Shown here: positions 35,016 through 42,221 of the stretch, in pieces
Layout of the letters: the number at the start of each line of letters is the position of its first letter
How positions within the stretch are numbered: position 1 is the stretch's first letter
NCBI GenBank assembly: GCA_023390555.1
Contig: JAEWCQ010000023.1
Location: 23,298 to 87,297 of the forward strand
Length of the DNA stretch: 64,000 bases
From: Bacillota bacterium
Lineage (GTDB): Bacteria > Bacillota > Clostridia > Lachnospirales > Lachnospiraceae
Direction: 5' to 3'
Program-made: the position numbers and the translations under genes
The notes under the pieces: generated by a model
Seen by the model: only the letters and a program-made list of their open reading frames with translations
What the model was told of the DNA's origin: nothing
Databases searched by the model: none

Positions 35016-35478
35016 CACTTTATTGACATATGAAGAATTATTATTAGAAGCTGAAGCTCAAAATCTTACTGTAAAAGAAAAACAGCTAGAAAATAATGAC
35101 GGGCGAATATTAGGAAATCGTATTGCTATTCGCTCAAATATACCAACCCCTAAAAAAGCCTGTGCACTAGCAGAAGAAATCGGGCACCATATTACCACAT
35201 ATGGAAATATTTTAGATCAAACCAAAACAGAAAATCGTAAACAAGAACATCGTGCAAGAGCATGGGCATACGATAAACAAATTGGCTTAATTGGACTTAT
35301 AAATGCCTATCTATATGGATGCAGAAATCGATATGAAATTGCTGAATTTTTAAATGTGACAGAACCCTTTCTTTCCGATGCCATAAATGCCTACAAAGCA
35401 AAATATGGTCTATATACCATAGTCGACAATTATATTATTTATTTTGAACCTTTAAGTATTCTTAAAATATTCAATTAA
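35002..35478 (+). CDS. ImmA/IrrE-family metallopeptidase (anti-repressor protease)
   Basis: 158 aa, GTG start overlapping the repressor stop. The core motif reads CALAEEIGHHITTYGNI, an EEIGHH variant of the HExxH zinc site found in phage-type ImmA proteins, followed by an EHRARAWA segment that may supply the third ligand. It likely cleaves the adjacent XRE repressor on induction. The absent first His makes catalytic activity less certain. Confidence 0.8.
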   Translation: MNGSDTLLTYEELLLEAEAQNLTVKEKQLENNDGRILGNRIAIRSNIPTPKKACALAEEIGHHITTYGNILDQTKTENRKQEHRARAWAYDKQIGLIGLINAYLYGCRNRYEIAEFLNVTEPFLSDAINAYKAKYGLYTIVDNYIIYFEPLSILKIFN

Positions 35479-35480
35479 AA

Positions 35481-35563
35481 ACCGCCCTGGTACTGCAATA
35501 CCAAGACGGTCTGTATACTCCGAAGAGATACACCTTTACACAAATATATTGTATCATCTTCGG
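35481..35563 (+). other. Two consecutive hairpins between immA and int
   Basis: First stem ACCG..TGGTA / TACCA..CGGT (35481-35510); second CCGAAGAGATACA / TGTATCATCTTCGG (35520-35563). Neither has a clear U-run. They may tune integrase expression. The second contains GAGATACA/TGTATC, the half-site of the phage repeats further right, in reverse order. Confidence 0.5.
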
Positions 35564-35630
35564 TGACAGCCTGCAAGAGACAGACTGTTATTTTTATACC
35601 CATTTATTCATATTACAGGAGGATGATACT

Positions 35631-36725
35631 ATGGCAAATACAAAATATGCACGCGGAGCTGACGGTTACTTTCAGACTAAGGTCTGGGACGGAACCTATG
35701 TGAATGGTACAAAGCACCGTGTATCACTGCGAACAAAGAAAAGTAGCAAAGAACTAGAAAATATGGTCATAGAACACAACCAGCGAATGAAAGAACGAAG
35801 TTATATTCGCAAGTCTGATGTTACTTTCATTGAATACGCCAAAGAATGGAAAAAAGTCTATAAAGCCAATCTTTCTAAGAATACACAAGCAATGTATGAC
35901 AATATTATCGAAAAGCATTTTGTTACTCTAAGCTGCAAGATTTCTGATATTAACAGAATACATTACTTTATGCTTATTAATGCAATATCAGGCACGCGAA
36001 CACAACAACAAGCCAGCATGACTTTTAAACAGATTATAAAGAGTGCGATCAAGGATAAACTTCTTCCCGCCAGCGTCTTAGATGAAATTTTTGACGATGC
36101 AGTGAAAATCAAGTATAAATCACCAGAGAAAAGAGCGCTCACCGAGAATGAAAAACAAGCTGTCTTTTCAAATAATCTTTCATTACCAGACAAGACTTTC
36201 TTATATATTCTATACGGATGCGGCTTAAGACGCGGAGAAGCCCTCGCCCTGACACGCTTTAATATCAACCTAGAACGCAAAGAGTTGACTGTAAACAATT
36301 CCCTAGCTTTTGATAATAACACTCCGTATTTAAAAGACACAAAAACCGTAAACGGAGTACGGACAATTCCCATTCCAGATATTGTTATTGATACTTTAAA
36401 ATCATACCTTGACGTTTTAAAAGGAACCATTCTTTTTCCATCGAAAAGTAAAGGCTATATGACCAAATCGTCCTACATTAAAATGTGGAAACGAATTATC
36501 AAAGGTCTAAACCAAGCAGCAAAAGAGCCCATCACTGGATTGACTGCACATATCTTCCGGCACAATTATTGTGCAAGCCTTTGTTATATGATTCCCGAAA
36601 TAAGTATCGGCAAAATTGCGGAACTACTGGGCGATACTGATAGGATGGTTATTGAAGTATACAACCACGTCATCGAGAAAAAAGAAAAGCCCCATTCCGT
36701 AGTCGAAAATGCCCTTGCATTATGA
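35631..36725 (+). CDS. int: Tyrosine integrase of the conjugative element
   Basis: 364 aa. N-terminal arm-binding domain (1-60, AP2-like DGYFQTKVWDG...HRVSLRTKKS), SAM-like core-binding domain (about 65-150) and C-terminal catalytic domain with Arg200 (GLRRGEAL), His307/Arg310 (HIFRH) and Tyr344. The Gly-His box is GD in this protein, a known variation. It lies 135 bp from the right attachment site and recombines at the tRNA-Lys 3' end. The stop overlaps a copy of the arm-type repeat. Confidence 0.93.
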   Translation: MANTKYARGADGYFQTKVWDGTYVNGTKHRVSLRTKKSSKELENMVIEHNQRMKERSYIRKSDVTFIEYAKEWKKVYKANLSKNTQAMYDNIIEKHFVTLSCKISDINRIHYFMLINAISGTRTQQQASMTFKQIIKSAIKDKLLPASVLDEIFDDAVKIKYKSPEKRALTENEKQAVFSNNLSLPDKTFLYILYGCGLRRGEALALTRFNINLERKELTVNNSLAFDNNTPYLKDTKTVNGVRTIPIPDIVIDTLKSYLDVLKGTILFPSKSKGYMTKSSYIKMWKRIIKGLNQAAKEPITGLTAHIFRHNYCASLCYMIPEISIGKIAELLGDTDRMVIEVYNHVIEKKEKPHSVVENALAL

Positions 36726-36760
36726 GACACTTTTGAGACATTGAGATGAAAATGAGACAT
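36723..36760 (+). repeat. Integrase arm-type sites, right end
   Basis: Exact copy of the 19-bp repeat at 7820 (36723-36741) plus a further TGAGACAT (36753-36760). TGAGACA is also the acceptor end of the tRNA-Lys attachment site. Confidence 0.6.
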
Positions 36761-36812
36761 TCACTTTGGTCAAAATCAGGGTATTCGGTAGTATCACTTC
36801 AAGACATGAAAA

Positions 36813-36854
36813 TAGCGGAAACACCAGTAAAATCAGTGCTTCCGCTACCTTTTT
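36813..36854 (+). terminator. Terminator downstream of int
   Basis: Stem TAGCGGAA / TTCCGCTA with an inner CAC/GTG pair, followed by CCUUUUUG. It closes the rightward int transcript just before the attachment site. Confidence 0.85.
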
Positions 36855-36859
36855 GCAAA

Positions 36860-36905
36860 TGAGACATCCGGGATTCGAACCCGGGACAACTTGATTAAAA
36901 GTCAA
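36860..36905 (-). other. Attachment site, middle copy (46-bp tRNA-Lys 3' end variant)
   Basis: Matches the tRNA-Lys 3' end with two differences that are complementary across the T-stem (CGGGG/CCCCG becomes CCGGG/CCCGG). The variant arm still pairs, so it was a working tRNA end somewhere. It is the junction between the conjugative element and the filamentous prophage. Confidence 0.9.
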
Positions 36906-36949
36906 AGACTTAAGATATCCTCAAATCCGTTATCTTTATTCATTTCCGT

Positions 36950-37231
36950 TTACTTTTTCATACCATTTTCTTTTTCAATTTCATCCCAGCAACATTGTAT
37001 ATAATCGCTTTTTTTATCCGCTATTTTATACTTTTTCTTAAAAGGATTTTTGGACTTCTTTTTATACTTCTTATTTGGGTCAATATATTTAATTCCTTTT
37101 CCGCCAGTAATAGCATGATAATCTTTTTTCTTATTCCTTTTTACAATTGGATGATATTTTTTGTCTCTTTTGACGATGTATATGAAAAATGTAATAGCTA
37201 AAATTATTTCAATAAGCTGATATAAAGTCAT
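36950..37231 (-). CDS. Hypothetical basic membrane-anchored protein of the prophage
   Basis: 93 aa. One N-terminal helix (about 4-20), then a very Lys-rich tail with a CCWDEIEKENG end. No family is recognised. It is expressed leftward, downstream of the repressor and the coiled-coil gene, where prophages keep lysogenic-conversion or immunity genes. A superinfection-exclusion role is possible. Confidence 0.6.
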   Translation of the reverse strand: MTLYQLIEIILAITFFIYIVKRDKKYHPIVKRNKKKDYHAITGGKGIKYIDPNKKYKKKSKNPFKKKYKIADKKSDYIQCCWDEIEKENGMKK

Positions 37232-37243
37232 TGATTTATCCTC

Positions 37244-37546
37244 TTATAATGTGAAGTAGAGTTTGTAAAATAATATTCCTAGAATTATTATTAGTAATAT
37301 TGTTATAAAATTTTGTTTTTTCTTTTTTCCATAAAGCCGATCGTATTCTTTTTGAGTGATATGCCTAGTATATTGTGGTTGATATTTTTTATTGAATACT
37401 TGTTTTTTATCTTCCAGTTCTTTATTGATTTGGGCAATCTCTTTTAGTTTTTCTTCATAGGCTTTTTGTTTTAATTCTAAGTCTCTTCTTGCTTCAACAT
37501 ATTTCTGATAATCGTGATATTTTTCATGTTCTAACTCATCAATCAT
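37244..37546 (-). CDS. Coiled-coil tail-anchored membrane protein of the prophage
   Basis: 100 aa. Residues about 10-55 form a Glu/Lys-rich coiled coil; a single C-terminal helix (about 80-97) anchors it. It lies 3 bp downstream of the repressor in the same direction, so it is lysogenically expressed. A role in host surface or exclusion of other phages is a guess from context. Confidence 0.6.
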   Translation of the reverse strand: MIDELEHEKYHDYQKYVEARRDLELKQKAYEEKLKEIAQINKELEDKKQVFNKKYQPQYTRHITQKEYDRLYGKKKKQNFITILLIIILGILFYKLYFTL

Positions 37547-37549
37547 ATT

Positions 37550-37906
37550 TTATCCTATCCTTGAATTGTATGATTTTCCTTCCCCGGGGGGCATGTATCT
37601 GGATGCTTCCCTTTTTGTGATTTCTAAAACAATCTCTTTACCTACATCATCTTCGATTCTTCGAAAGTGTTCAATTAATATTCTCTCTTCTGGTGTTAAT
37701 ATATCTGGTTCTCTTGGTTGGACTTCCAATAAGTAATCTACTGAGACATTTAAAAATTCTGCTATTATAATTATCTTATCAATTTTAGGATTACTATTTT
37801 TTTTCCAACTTGATATTAAAGCTGGACTTATTCCAGTGTTTTCTGCTAACCAGACTGTGTTCTTACCTCTTTCTGATAAAATTTCAAAAAGTTTGTCTGG
37901 GAACAT
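37550..37906 (-). CDS. XRE-family prophage repressor (CI-like)
   Basis: 118 aa. N-terminal HTH (FEILSERGKNTVWLAENTGISPALISSWKK) and a short acidic C-terminal dimerisation region; no protease domain. It reads leftward from three palindromic operators (37924-38018) and faces a good rightward promoter that contains one of them. It is the likely master switch of the filamentous prophage. The ATG at 37906 has a GAGAGAGGGTGAG site. Confidence 0.85.
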   Translation of the reverse strand: MFPDKLFEILSERGKNTVWLAENTGISPALISSWKKNSNPKIDKIIIIAEFLNVSVDYLLEVQPREPDILTPEERILIEHFRRIEDDVGKEIVLEITKREASRYMPPGEGKSYNSRIG

Positions 37907-37923
37907 TTCTCACCCTCTCTCAT

Positions 37924-38018
37924 TTCAAATTAATTTGAATTTTCTATTGCATTTCAAATATATTTGATTTATTATATTTTTATGGTGTATGAGATACACT
38001 TATTCAAATGTATTTGAA
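37924..38018. promoter_or_regulatory. Three prophage operators
   Basis: TTCAAATTAATTTGAA (37924-37939, perfect), TCAAATATATTTGA (37954-37967, perfect) and TTCAAATGTATTTGAA (38003-38018, one centre mismatch). All share TCAAAT-N2-ATTTGA; centres are 29 and 50 bp apart. A further palindrome, GTGTAT-GAG-ATACAC (37985-37999), lies between the second and third and contains the half-site of the dispersed repeats. Confidence 0.8.
37947..37975 (+). promoter_or_regulatory. Rightward prophage promoter
   Basis: -35 TTGCAT (37947-37952), 17-bp spacer, -10 TATTAT (37970-37975). Operator 2 fills the spacer, so bound repressor would exclude RNA polymerase. The leader to the first gene is about 245 nt and contains operator 3 and repeat A. 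Confidence 0.7.
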
Positions 38019-38107
38019 TTTATTATAGCATTTATGCCGGGGGTTGTGAATTATGAATATCTAATATTCTTTTATTTTCTTGACGTTATCCCCCAATTTA
38101 TTAATAC

Positions 38108-38161
38108 TGTACCTCAAAATTTACTGTCGGCTTTGATCCTGGAAACGCATTTTGAGATACA
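38108..38161 (+). repeat. Dispersed phage element A
   Basis: TGTACCTCA - 36 bases - TGAGATACA, in the leader of the RHH gene. One base differs from the consensus left end. Confidence 0.75.
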
Positions 38162-38227
38162 ACTGAAATTGTATGATATGGCATTTATCATAAATATTGC
38201 ACTTGTTGCAGAAAGGAGCGATTGCAT

Positions 38228-38533
38228 ATGGCAAAATCAAATTCAAAGTCTATCCGCTTAAGTGATGAAGTCATGGCTTATATCGAAAAATCAAAGGGTA
38301 ATGGATTCAACGAGAAATTTGAAAACATTATCTTACATGCAAAAGAAGACGAGCCGAGACTTCAAGAGAAGCTTAAGTATTTGGATGAGCAAATCAAAAA
38401 GAAGCAGATGCAGCTTGAGAAAATTTCGCAAAAAGTGAATACGCTGGACGTTCAGGTTGACCAGATATTTCGTCTGTCTGACAACATACATCAGATACAA
38501 AAGAACATCCAGAAGCTTGTTGATGATAGCTAA
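38228..38533 (+). CDS. Ribbon-helix-helix and coiled-coil protein
   Basis: 101 aa from the ATG at 38228 (AAAGGAG nine bases upstream). Residues 1-40 (KSIRLSDEVMAYIEKSKGNGFNEKFENII) have the RHH DNA-binding pattern; residues 50-100 are a heptad coiled coil. It is the first gene under the rightward promoter. It could be a transcription regulator, a plasmid-copy regulator, or the protein that reads the TGTATCTCA elements. Confidence 0.7.
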   Translation: MAKSNSKSIRLSDEVMAYIEKSKGNGFNEKFENIILHAKEDEPRLQEKLKYLDEQIKKKQMQLEKISQKVNTLDVQVDQIFRLSDNIHQIQKNIQKLVDDS

Positions 38534-38935
38534 TATTTATGATGCAGGACAGAACCAGCAGTCACCGAAGCTGTGTGTAATGTGTATAAGTCGGCATCTC
38601 TGAATTGTTGTCGGTAAGCTGTGTAAAAGCCTGTTGGTAACGCTTGGTATCTTACGATCCATTCTCCCCTTGCGCGTTATCAATGGCTTTTGCACAACTT
38701 ATCGATACAATGAAGCCGAACTTATGCATATTATGCACGCTCTTACAAACTCAATCAATAACTGACGGAGCCGGAGCTTACCGGGCAGCCGATACCCTGC
38801 GGAGTCGCCCGAAGCTACCGGAGCCGTAACCTCACAAAATATCAATAGCGCAGCGGGCGCAAGGCTTGTACCGATCTTGTGCAAGCCGGAACTTTCCGAA
38901 GCCAAACCGCTGCCGTTTCGAAAAGGAGATAAATT
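38534..38935 (+). other. GC-rich non-coding region with hairpins (candidate origin or packaging signal)
   Basis: 400 bp with no credible gene and clearly higher GC than the rest of the prophage. It holds nested inverted repeats: ACGGAGCCGGAGCTTACCGG facing CTACCGGAGCCGT (about 38764-38827), GGGC..GCCC inside it, and GGCTTG..CAAGCC (about 38861-38886). Filamentous phages keep replication origins and packaging hairpins in such gaps. It ends at an AAAAGGAG site for the next gene. Confidence 0.5.
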
Positions 38936-39289
38936 ATGAACAGAGCCAAAATCTTATTAATGTTTGCGGGACCGTATGAAATTGCTGCCAGAGACGGGCA
39001 AGCTGCAACTTCCGGTTGCAGCGTTGAGTATTATTTCTGGGGCGAAAACGGAGAAACCCTTGAGACAAATTACAGTGCCGAGAATCAGCCAGCAGGCACG
39101 AGACGTTCCAAAGCCAACTTATCTTTGGAAGAGTTTAAGAATATTGTTCGTGTTCCGGCTTTGTATGACGGTGATTTTGAAATGAAAGTTGGTGCTGATG
39201 GAAAACCAGTCATGTCTCTGAAACATGTCGAAATTGATTCATCCATAGATGTTTCAATAAAAGCGGTGAAAACTGTTAAAACAAATTAG
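38936..39289 (+). CDS. Small basic-to-neutral protein, possible ssDNA-binding protein
   Basis: 117 aa, no membrane segment, predicted mostly beta. It lies directly upstream of the coat cassette, where Ff phages encode pV, the ssDNA-binding protein that coats new viral strands before export. There is no recognised sequence motif, so the call is positional. The start has a strong AAAAGGAG. The stop codon abuts dispersed element B. Confidence 0.4.
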   Translation: MNRAKILLMFAGPYEIAARDGQAATSGCSVEYYFWGENGETLETNYSAENQPAGTRRSKANLSLEEFKNIVRVPALYDGDFEMKVGADGKPVMSLKHVEIDSSIDVSIKAVKTVKTN

Positions 39290-39343
39290 TGTATCTCAAA
39301 AGTGATCCCGGAAGATCTTCCTGATCCGAAAAAATGAGATACA
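39290..39343 (+). repeat. Dispersed phage element B
   Basis: TGTATCTCA - 36 bases - TGAGATACA, starting at the base after the stop codon of the 117-aa gene. The interior contains GGAAGATCTTCC, a further palindrome. Confidence 0.85.
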
Positions 39344-39374
39344 CACATAATCTAACACGAATGGAGGTTCCTAC

Positions 39375-39515
39375 ATGAAAATTATAATCTTAATAGTTAT
39401 TACAATTGTTGTTGCTATAGCATTTTTCTTTATCGGTTCACTGCTTGGCAATCTGTTTGCCAGAGGAAAGAAAAAACAAAAGGATGTGAAGCGAAACGGT
39501 AACGCACATGTCTAG
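39375..39515 (+). CDS. 46-aa membrane protein of the coat cassette (pVII/pIX-like)
   Basis: ATG at 39375 with GGAGG, stop at 39515. Residues 2-27 are one hydrophobic helix and the tail is Lys-rich. Size and plan match the tip proteins pVII/pIX of filamentous phages, which lie just upstream of gene VIII in Ff. The stop overlaps the next start by 8 bp. Confidence 0.65.
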   Translation: MKIIILIVITIVVAIAFFFIGSLLGNLFARGKKKQKDVKRNGNAHV

Positions 39516-39732
39516 TACAGAGGTTATCTTGGATACCGAAACAGTTACCGTATATTCAGATGTTCCGGTTCCCGGAACAGATACTATATATCAGGAACAG
39601 GTAATACAGGAACTACAGGTTACAAATGCGCTGTTGGGAAATATTGTCGGGGCTTTGGTTTTTATTCTCATAGCTATCGTTATATCATTTCTCTATCGGC
39701 TCATCAAACATAATGTAACAAATTTAATTTAA
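39508..39732 (+). CDS. 74-aa minor coat-like membrane protein
   Basis: Acidic Thr/Val-rich N-terminal 40 residues, a hydrophobic helix (about 44-64) and a basic end (YRLIKHNV). This is the N-out/acidic, membrane, C-in/basic plan of virion proteins. It lies between the 46-aa protein and the major coat gene, coupled to the former by overlap. It is a second minor coat protein by position. Confidence 0.6.
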   Translation: MSSTEVILDTETVTVYSDVPVPGTDTIYQEQVIQELQVTNALLGNIVGALVFILIAIVISFLYRLIKHNVTNLI

Positions 39733-39748
39733 GAAGGGAGGAAGTTAT

Positions 39749-39955
39749 ATGTCTATTTTAGCTGCATCTACTGGAACAAGTTTGATTACTGATTCTATTA
39801 AAACAGCAATCGAAAGCGGTTTAGCTAACATGAGTGCAACTGTTAGTGATGTTATTCTTTTGACGATTCCTGTTACAGTTGGAATTATTGCTTTGACTGC
39901 TGGCGTATCTTTTGCATTGAAGAAAGTCAAAGGTGTTATGTCACAGGCTGCTTAA
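39749..39955 (+). CDS. Major coat protein (pVIII-like)
   Basis: 68 aa. Amphipathic, slightly acidic N-terminal helix (TGTSLITDSIKTAIESGLAN), hydrophobic middle (VILLTIPVTVGIIALTAGVSFAL), basic end (KKVKGVMSQAA). This is the three-zone plan of inovirus major coat proteins: acidic outside, membrane-spanning, and Lys-rich inside to hold DNA. It has a very strong GGGAGGAAG site, and a strong terminator follows at once, as in gene VIII of Ff. No separate signal peptide is obvious. Confidence 0.8.
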   Translation: MSILAASTGTSLITDSIKTAIESGLANMSATVSDVILLTIPVTVGIIALTAGVSFALKKVKGVMSQAA

Positions 39956-39966
39956 TTGCCTTAAGA

Positions 39967-39999
39967 GAAAGGCAGTCATTTTAATGGCTGTCTTTTTCT
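39967..39999 (+). terminator. Strong terminator after the major coat gene
   Basis: Stem GAAAGGCAGTCA - TTTTAA - TGGCTGTCTTTTTC followed by UUUCUUU. It corresponds to the central terminator after gene VIII of Ff phages, which gives high coat-protein mRNA and low downstream expression. Confidence 0.88.
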
Positions 40000-40017
40000 T
40001 TATCCAAAATGATTAAA

Positions 40018-40073
40018 TGTATCTCAAAAAAATTATGCTGCGCCGCTCCGATCAGGAATTTTAATGAGATACA
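40018..40073 (+). repeat. Dispersed phage element C
   Basis: TGTATCTCA - 38 bases - TGAGATACA, between the coat-gene terminator and the pIII-like gene. Interior contains TGCTGC and GATCAGGA. Confidence 0.85.
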
Positions 40074-40086
40074 AGGGGGTGAAAAT

Positions 40087-42210
40087 TTGAAACGTTTGAA
40101 ATCTATCTGTGCCAGAGGAATTGCAATTCTGCTTTCCGCTTTCCTATTGTCTACAACTATTATTGCTGATTATCAAAAGCCTGTTTATGCGACTGGGGTG
40201 GAAGAATCTTTATATTACGGATTACGTGCGCTTATCCAGACAGTAATGTTAAGTCAGGGATATTCTTATTCAACAACAACCGATTTGGATTTGTCTACAA
40301 AGGGTTTGCAGAACATCATTGATTCTTATAAAGATTCAGATTCTTTTGAGGATGCTGCGACTCTTACAGGACTTTTCAACTGGGTAGCTGGGAAAAAGAT
40401 TGGTGATACTCTTGATGATGTTACAGATCATATGGGATTAGTTACTTATGTAAAACAGTACATTCAAAACCAGATGGCGGGGAAATCTTCCTTTACTACT
40501 ACTACTGATACTTTATATAATGCATCTTTATTAAAAGCAGAACTATCTGTATCGACAATTACAACACTATTAGGTGGTAATTATGATATTTCATATTCTC
40601 CTGATGGCACTATGTATAAATATGGTATTCTTGCTTGTTCTGATTGGAGTTCATATAGTTCAACATATGCATATGCAAAAGTGTTTTGCTATGCCATGTA
40701 TGATTTTACGAGTTCAACATGTCCTTATATTATTGTTAAAAATGGCGATAATTTGAATTGTATTAATAAGAATACTGGTTCATTATCTACAGGATTTTAC
40801 TATGTAAAATTATTAAAAAAATATGCTGATTCTACATCCTTAGTTCCCCAAGCTACATATTCTGTTAATGGCACTACATATTATGGTCGCCAAGGTAATC
40901 TTACATCAATACCTCTTACCTATTCTATTTATTATGATATACCAATTTATTCCTCATATGATGCGTGGGCCAAAGTAGCTGCTATAACGTCACAATATAC
41001 TATTACAGGCCGCATTGTCGGTAATGTTTCAGGTACAAAGGATTTAACAGATTCGATTACTGTCACTGACGATTCAGCAACAAAGAAAGTTCAAACGGCA
41101 ATAGAATCGGCTACGGTTGATGGTGTTACCCTTACAGACGAGCAGTTAGATGAAATTGCTGCAAAGGTAATTCAGGGACTTTCTGATACGGCTACAGATG
41201 ATACAACGGATGAAACAATTGATCTGACTGATACAAATAGTCTTATTAACAACGTTTATATTTCGATAAAAACTCTTACTGATACTCTTACTCAATTTAA
41301 ACAGAGATATATTTCTGGAAGTGAAGCTTTACAAGAAAATGTTGGAGATCTTGCAGATCAATTCGAAGTCATTGAGGGTGGCGGAGATTCAGGAAATAAC
41401 AATGATGAAGATCCGAAGATTTGGGTTCCTCCTGGTTTCTTCGCAGTATCATTTTTAAAACCATTGATGGAATACTTTGGGAATCCGTTGAGTGAGATAA
41501 CAAAATTTCTTGATAAAATTATGGATTCTGTTTCTAGTTTACCGCAGTTATTTGATAAAGCCGGAGAATTATACTTGGGAAATATTTTTACTTCCCTTTC
41601 TTCGATTGTTTCATATGTAGGGCAAATCCAAAAGGCAGTTGACGGCCTGCCCAAAGCTATCGGTGATGTTATAGAAATTCCTGAAATCAATCCTCAAGAA
41701 ATTGTTGAAGCATTTAATAATGAATTGGTTTGGCCAGATATAAATGTTGAAATTCCTACAATTAACATTCCTGAAATTAAAATACCGGAAATTCAGATAC
41801 CAGAAATTGAATTGCCGGAGATTAATTTCCCATCTATACCAAATTATCTGGATATCCTGAATGATATATTAACTGCTATAAAAAATATGTTTGTTATAGA
41901 TACAGTTGCAATCGGTGAATCTGCAAATGGATTAAAGGATATCTGGGATGATCATTTACCTTTTATACCTAAATTACAGGCTATACTTTCAACGTTTCAA
42001 TTTGATAATACATATGATTATCCTGTAATCAAGATACAGACACCTACTATTTTAACATCATTCTATGATAAGAATTATATCGTTTTACTGGACTTTAAGG
42101 ATTATTCATATTATTTCTTATGGGCCAGGAGGATCGTAAGAGCTATGTTGTGGGTAGGATTTGCTTATTCTATATTTAAGCACTTTCGTGTTCGTTTTCA
42201 TATTGGTTAG
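40087..42210 (+). CDS. pIII-like receptor-binding / adsorption protein
   Basis: 707 aa from the TTG at 40087 (GGGGGTGA site); the ATG at 40009 would run through element C and lacks a ribosome site. Signal peptide of about 36 residues (ILLSAFLLSTTIIA...VYAT), a long Tyr/Ser/Thr-rich extracellular part (about 40-430), and an acidic linker. Then comes a run of short Pro-Glu-Ile repeats (EIPTINIPEIKIPEIQIPEI, about 560-595), and a C-terminal membrane anchor (FLWARRIVRAMLWVGFAYSIF) before the last ten residues. Signal peptide plus C-terminal anchor, right after the coat gene, is the pIII plan. It should sit on the virion tip and bind the host surface. Confidence 0.75.
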   Translation: MKRLKSICARGIAILLSAFLLSTTIIADYQKPVYATGVEESLYYGLRALIQTVMLSQGYSYSTTTDLDLSTKGLQNIIDSYKDSDSFEDAATLTGLFNWVAGKKIGDTLDDVTDHMGLVTYVKQYIQNQMAGKSSFTTTTDTLYNASLLKAELSVSTITTLLGGNYDISYSPDGTMYKYGILACSDWSSYSSTYAYAKVFCYAMYDFTSSTCPYIIVKNGDNLNCINKNTGSLSTGFYYVKLLKKYADSTSLVPQATYSVNGTTYYGRQGNLTSIPLTYSIYYDIPIYSSYDAWAKVAAITSQYTITGRIVGNVSGTKDLTDSITVTDDSATKKVQTAIESATVDGVTLTDEQLDEIAAKVIQGLSDTATDDTTDETIDLTDTNSLINNVYISIKTLTDTLTQFKQRYISGSEALQENVGDLADQFEVIEGGGDSGNNNDEDPKIWVPPGFFAVSFLKPLMEYFGNPLSEITKFLDKIMDSVSSLPQLFDKAGELYLGNIFTSLSSIVSYVGQIQKAVDGLPKAIGDVIEIPEINPQEIVEAFNNELVWPDINVEIPTINIPEIKIPEIQIPEIELPEINFPSIPNYLDILNDILTAIKNMFVIDTVAIGESANGLKDIWDDHLPFIPKLQAILSTFQFDNTYDYPVIKIQTPTILTSFYDKNYIVLLDFKDYSYYFLWARRIVRAMLWVGFAYSIFKHFRVRFHIG

Positions 42211-42221
42211 GGGGTGTTACG

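Larger units (their letters stand above)
7723..36905. mobile_element. Tn916-type integrative conjugative element with Tad-like pilus cargo
   Basis: About 29.2 kb bounded by copies of the tRNA-Lys 3' end (7723-7770 and 36860-36905). The transfer module (TcpC, CwlT, VirB6-like, VirB4, TcpE, TcpD-like, MobT, TcpA, two DUF961 proteins) is in Tn916/ICEBs1 order, with a recognisable oriT. It also carries a pilus locus, an ImmR/ImmA-like switch and a tyrosine integrase at the right end. No gene shows an obvious frameshift, so it may be active. Both ends and all core functions are present. Confidence 0.92.

Noticed and set aside
36860..36905. Second extra tRNA-Lys gene
   Set aside because: Again only the 3' part, with a changed T-stem; the sequence beyond the anticodon loop is unrelated.
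36720..36905. 61-codon leftward frame over the right end of the conjugative element
   Set aside because: It runs through the int terminator and the attachment site and lacks a ribosome site.
38644..38905. Short frames on both strands in the GC-rich phage gap
   Set aside because: No ribosome sites, unusual composition, and they cross the nested inverted repeats; better explained as non-coding structure.
40009..40086. N-terminal extension of the pIII-like gene from the ATG at 40009
   Set aside because: It would translate dispersed element C and has no ribosome site, while the TTG at 40087 has GGGGGTGA and starts a proper signal peptide.
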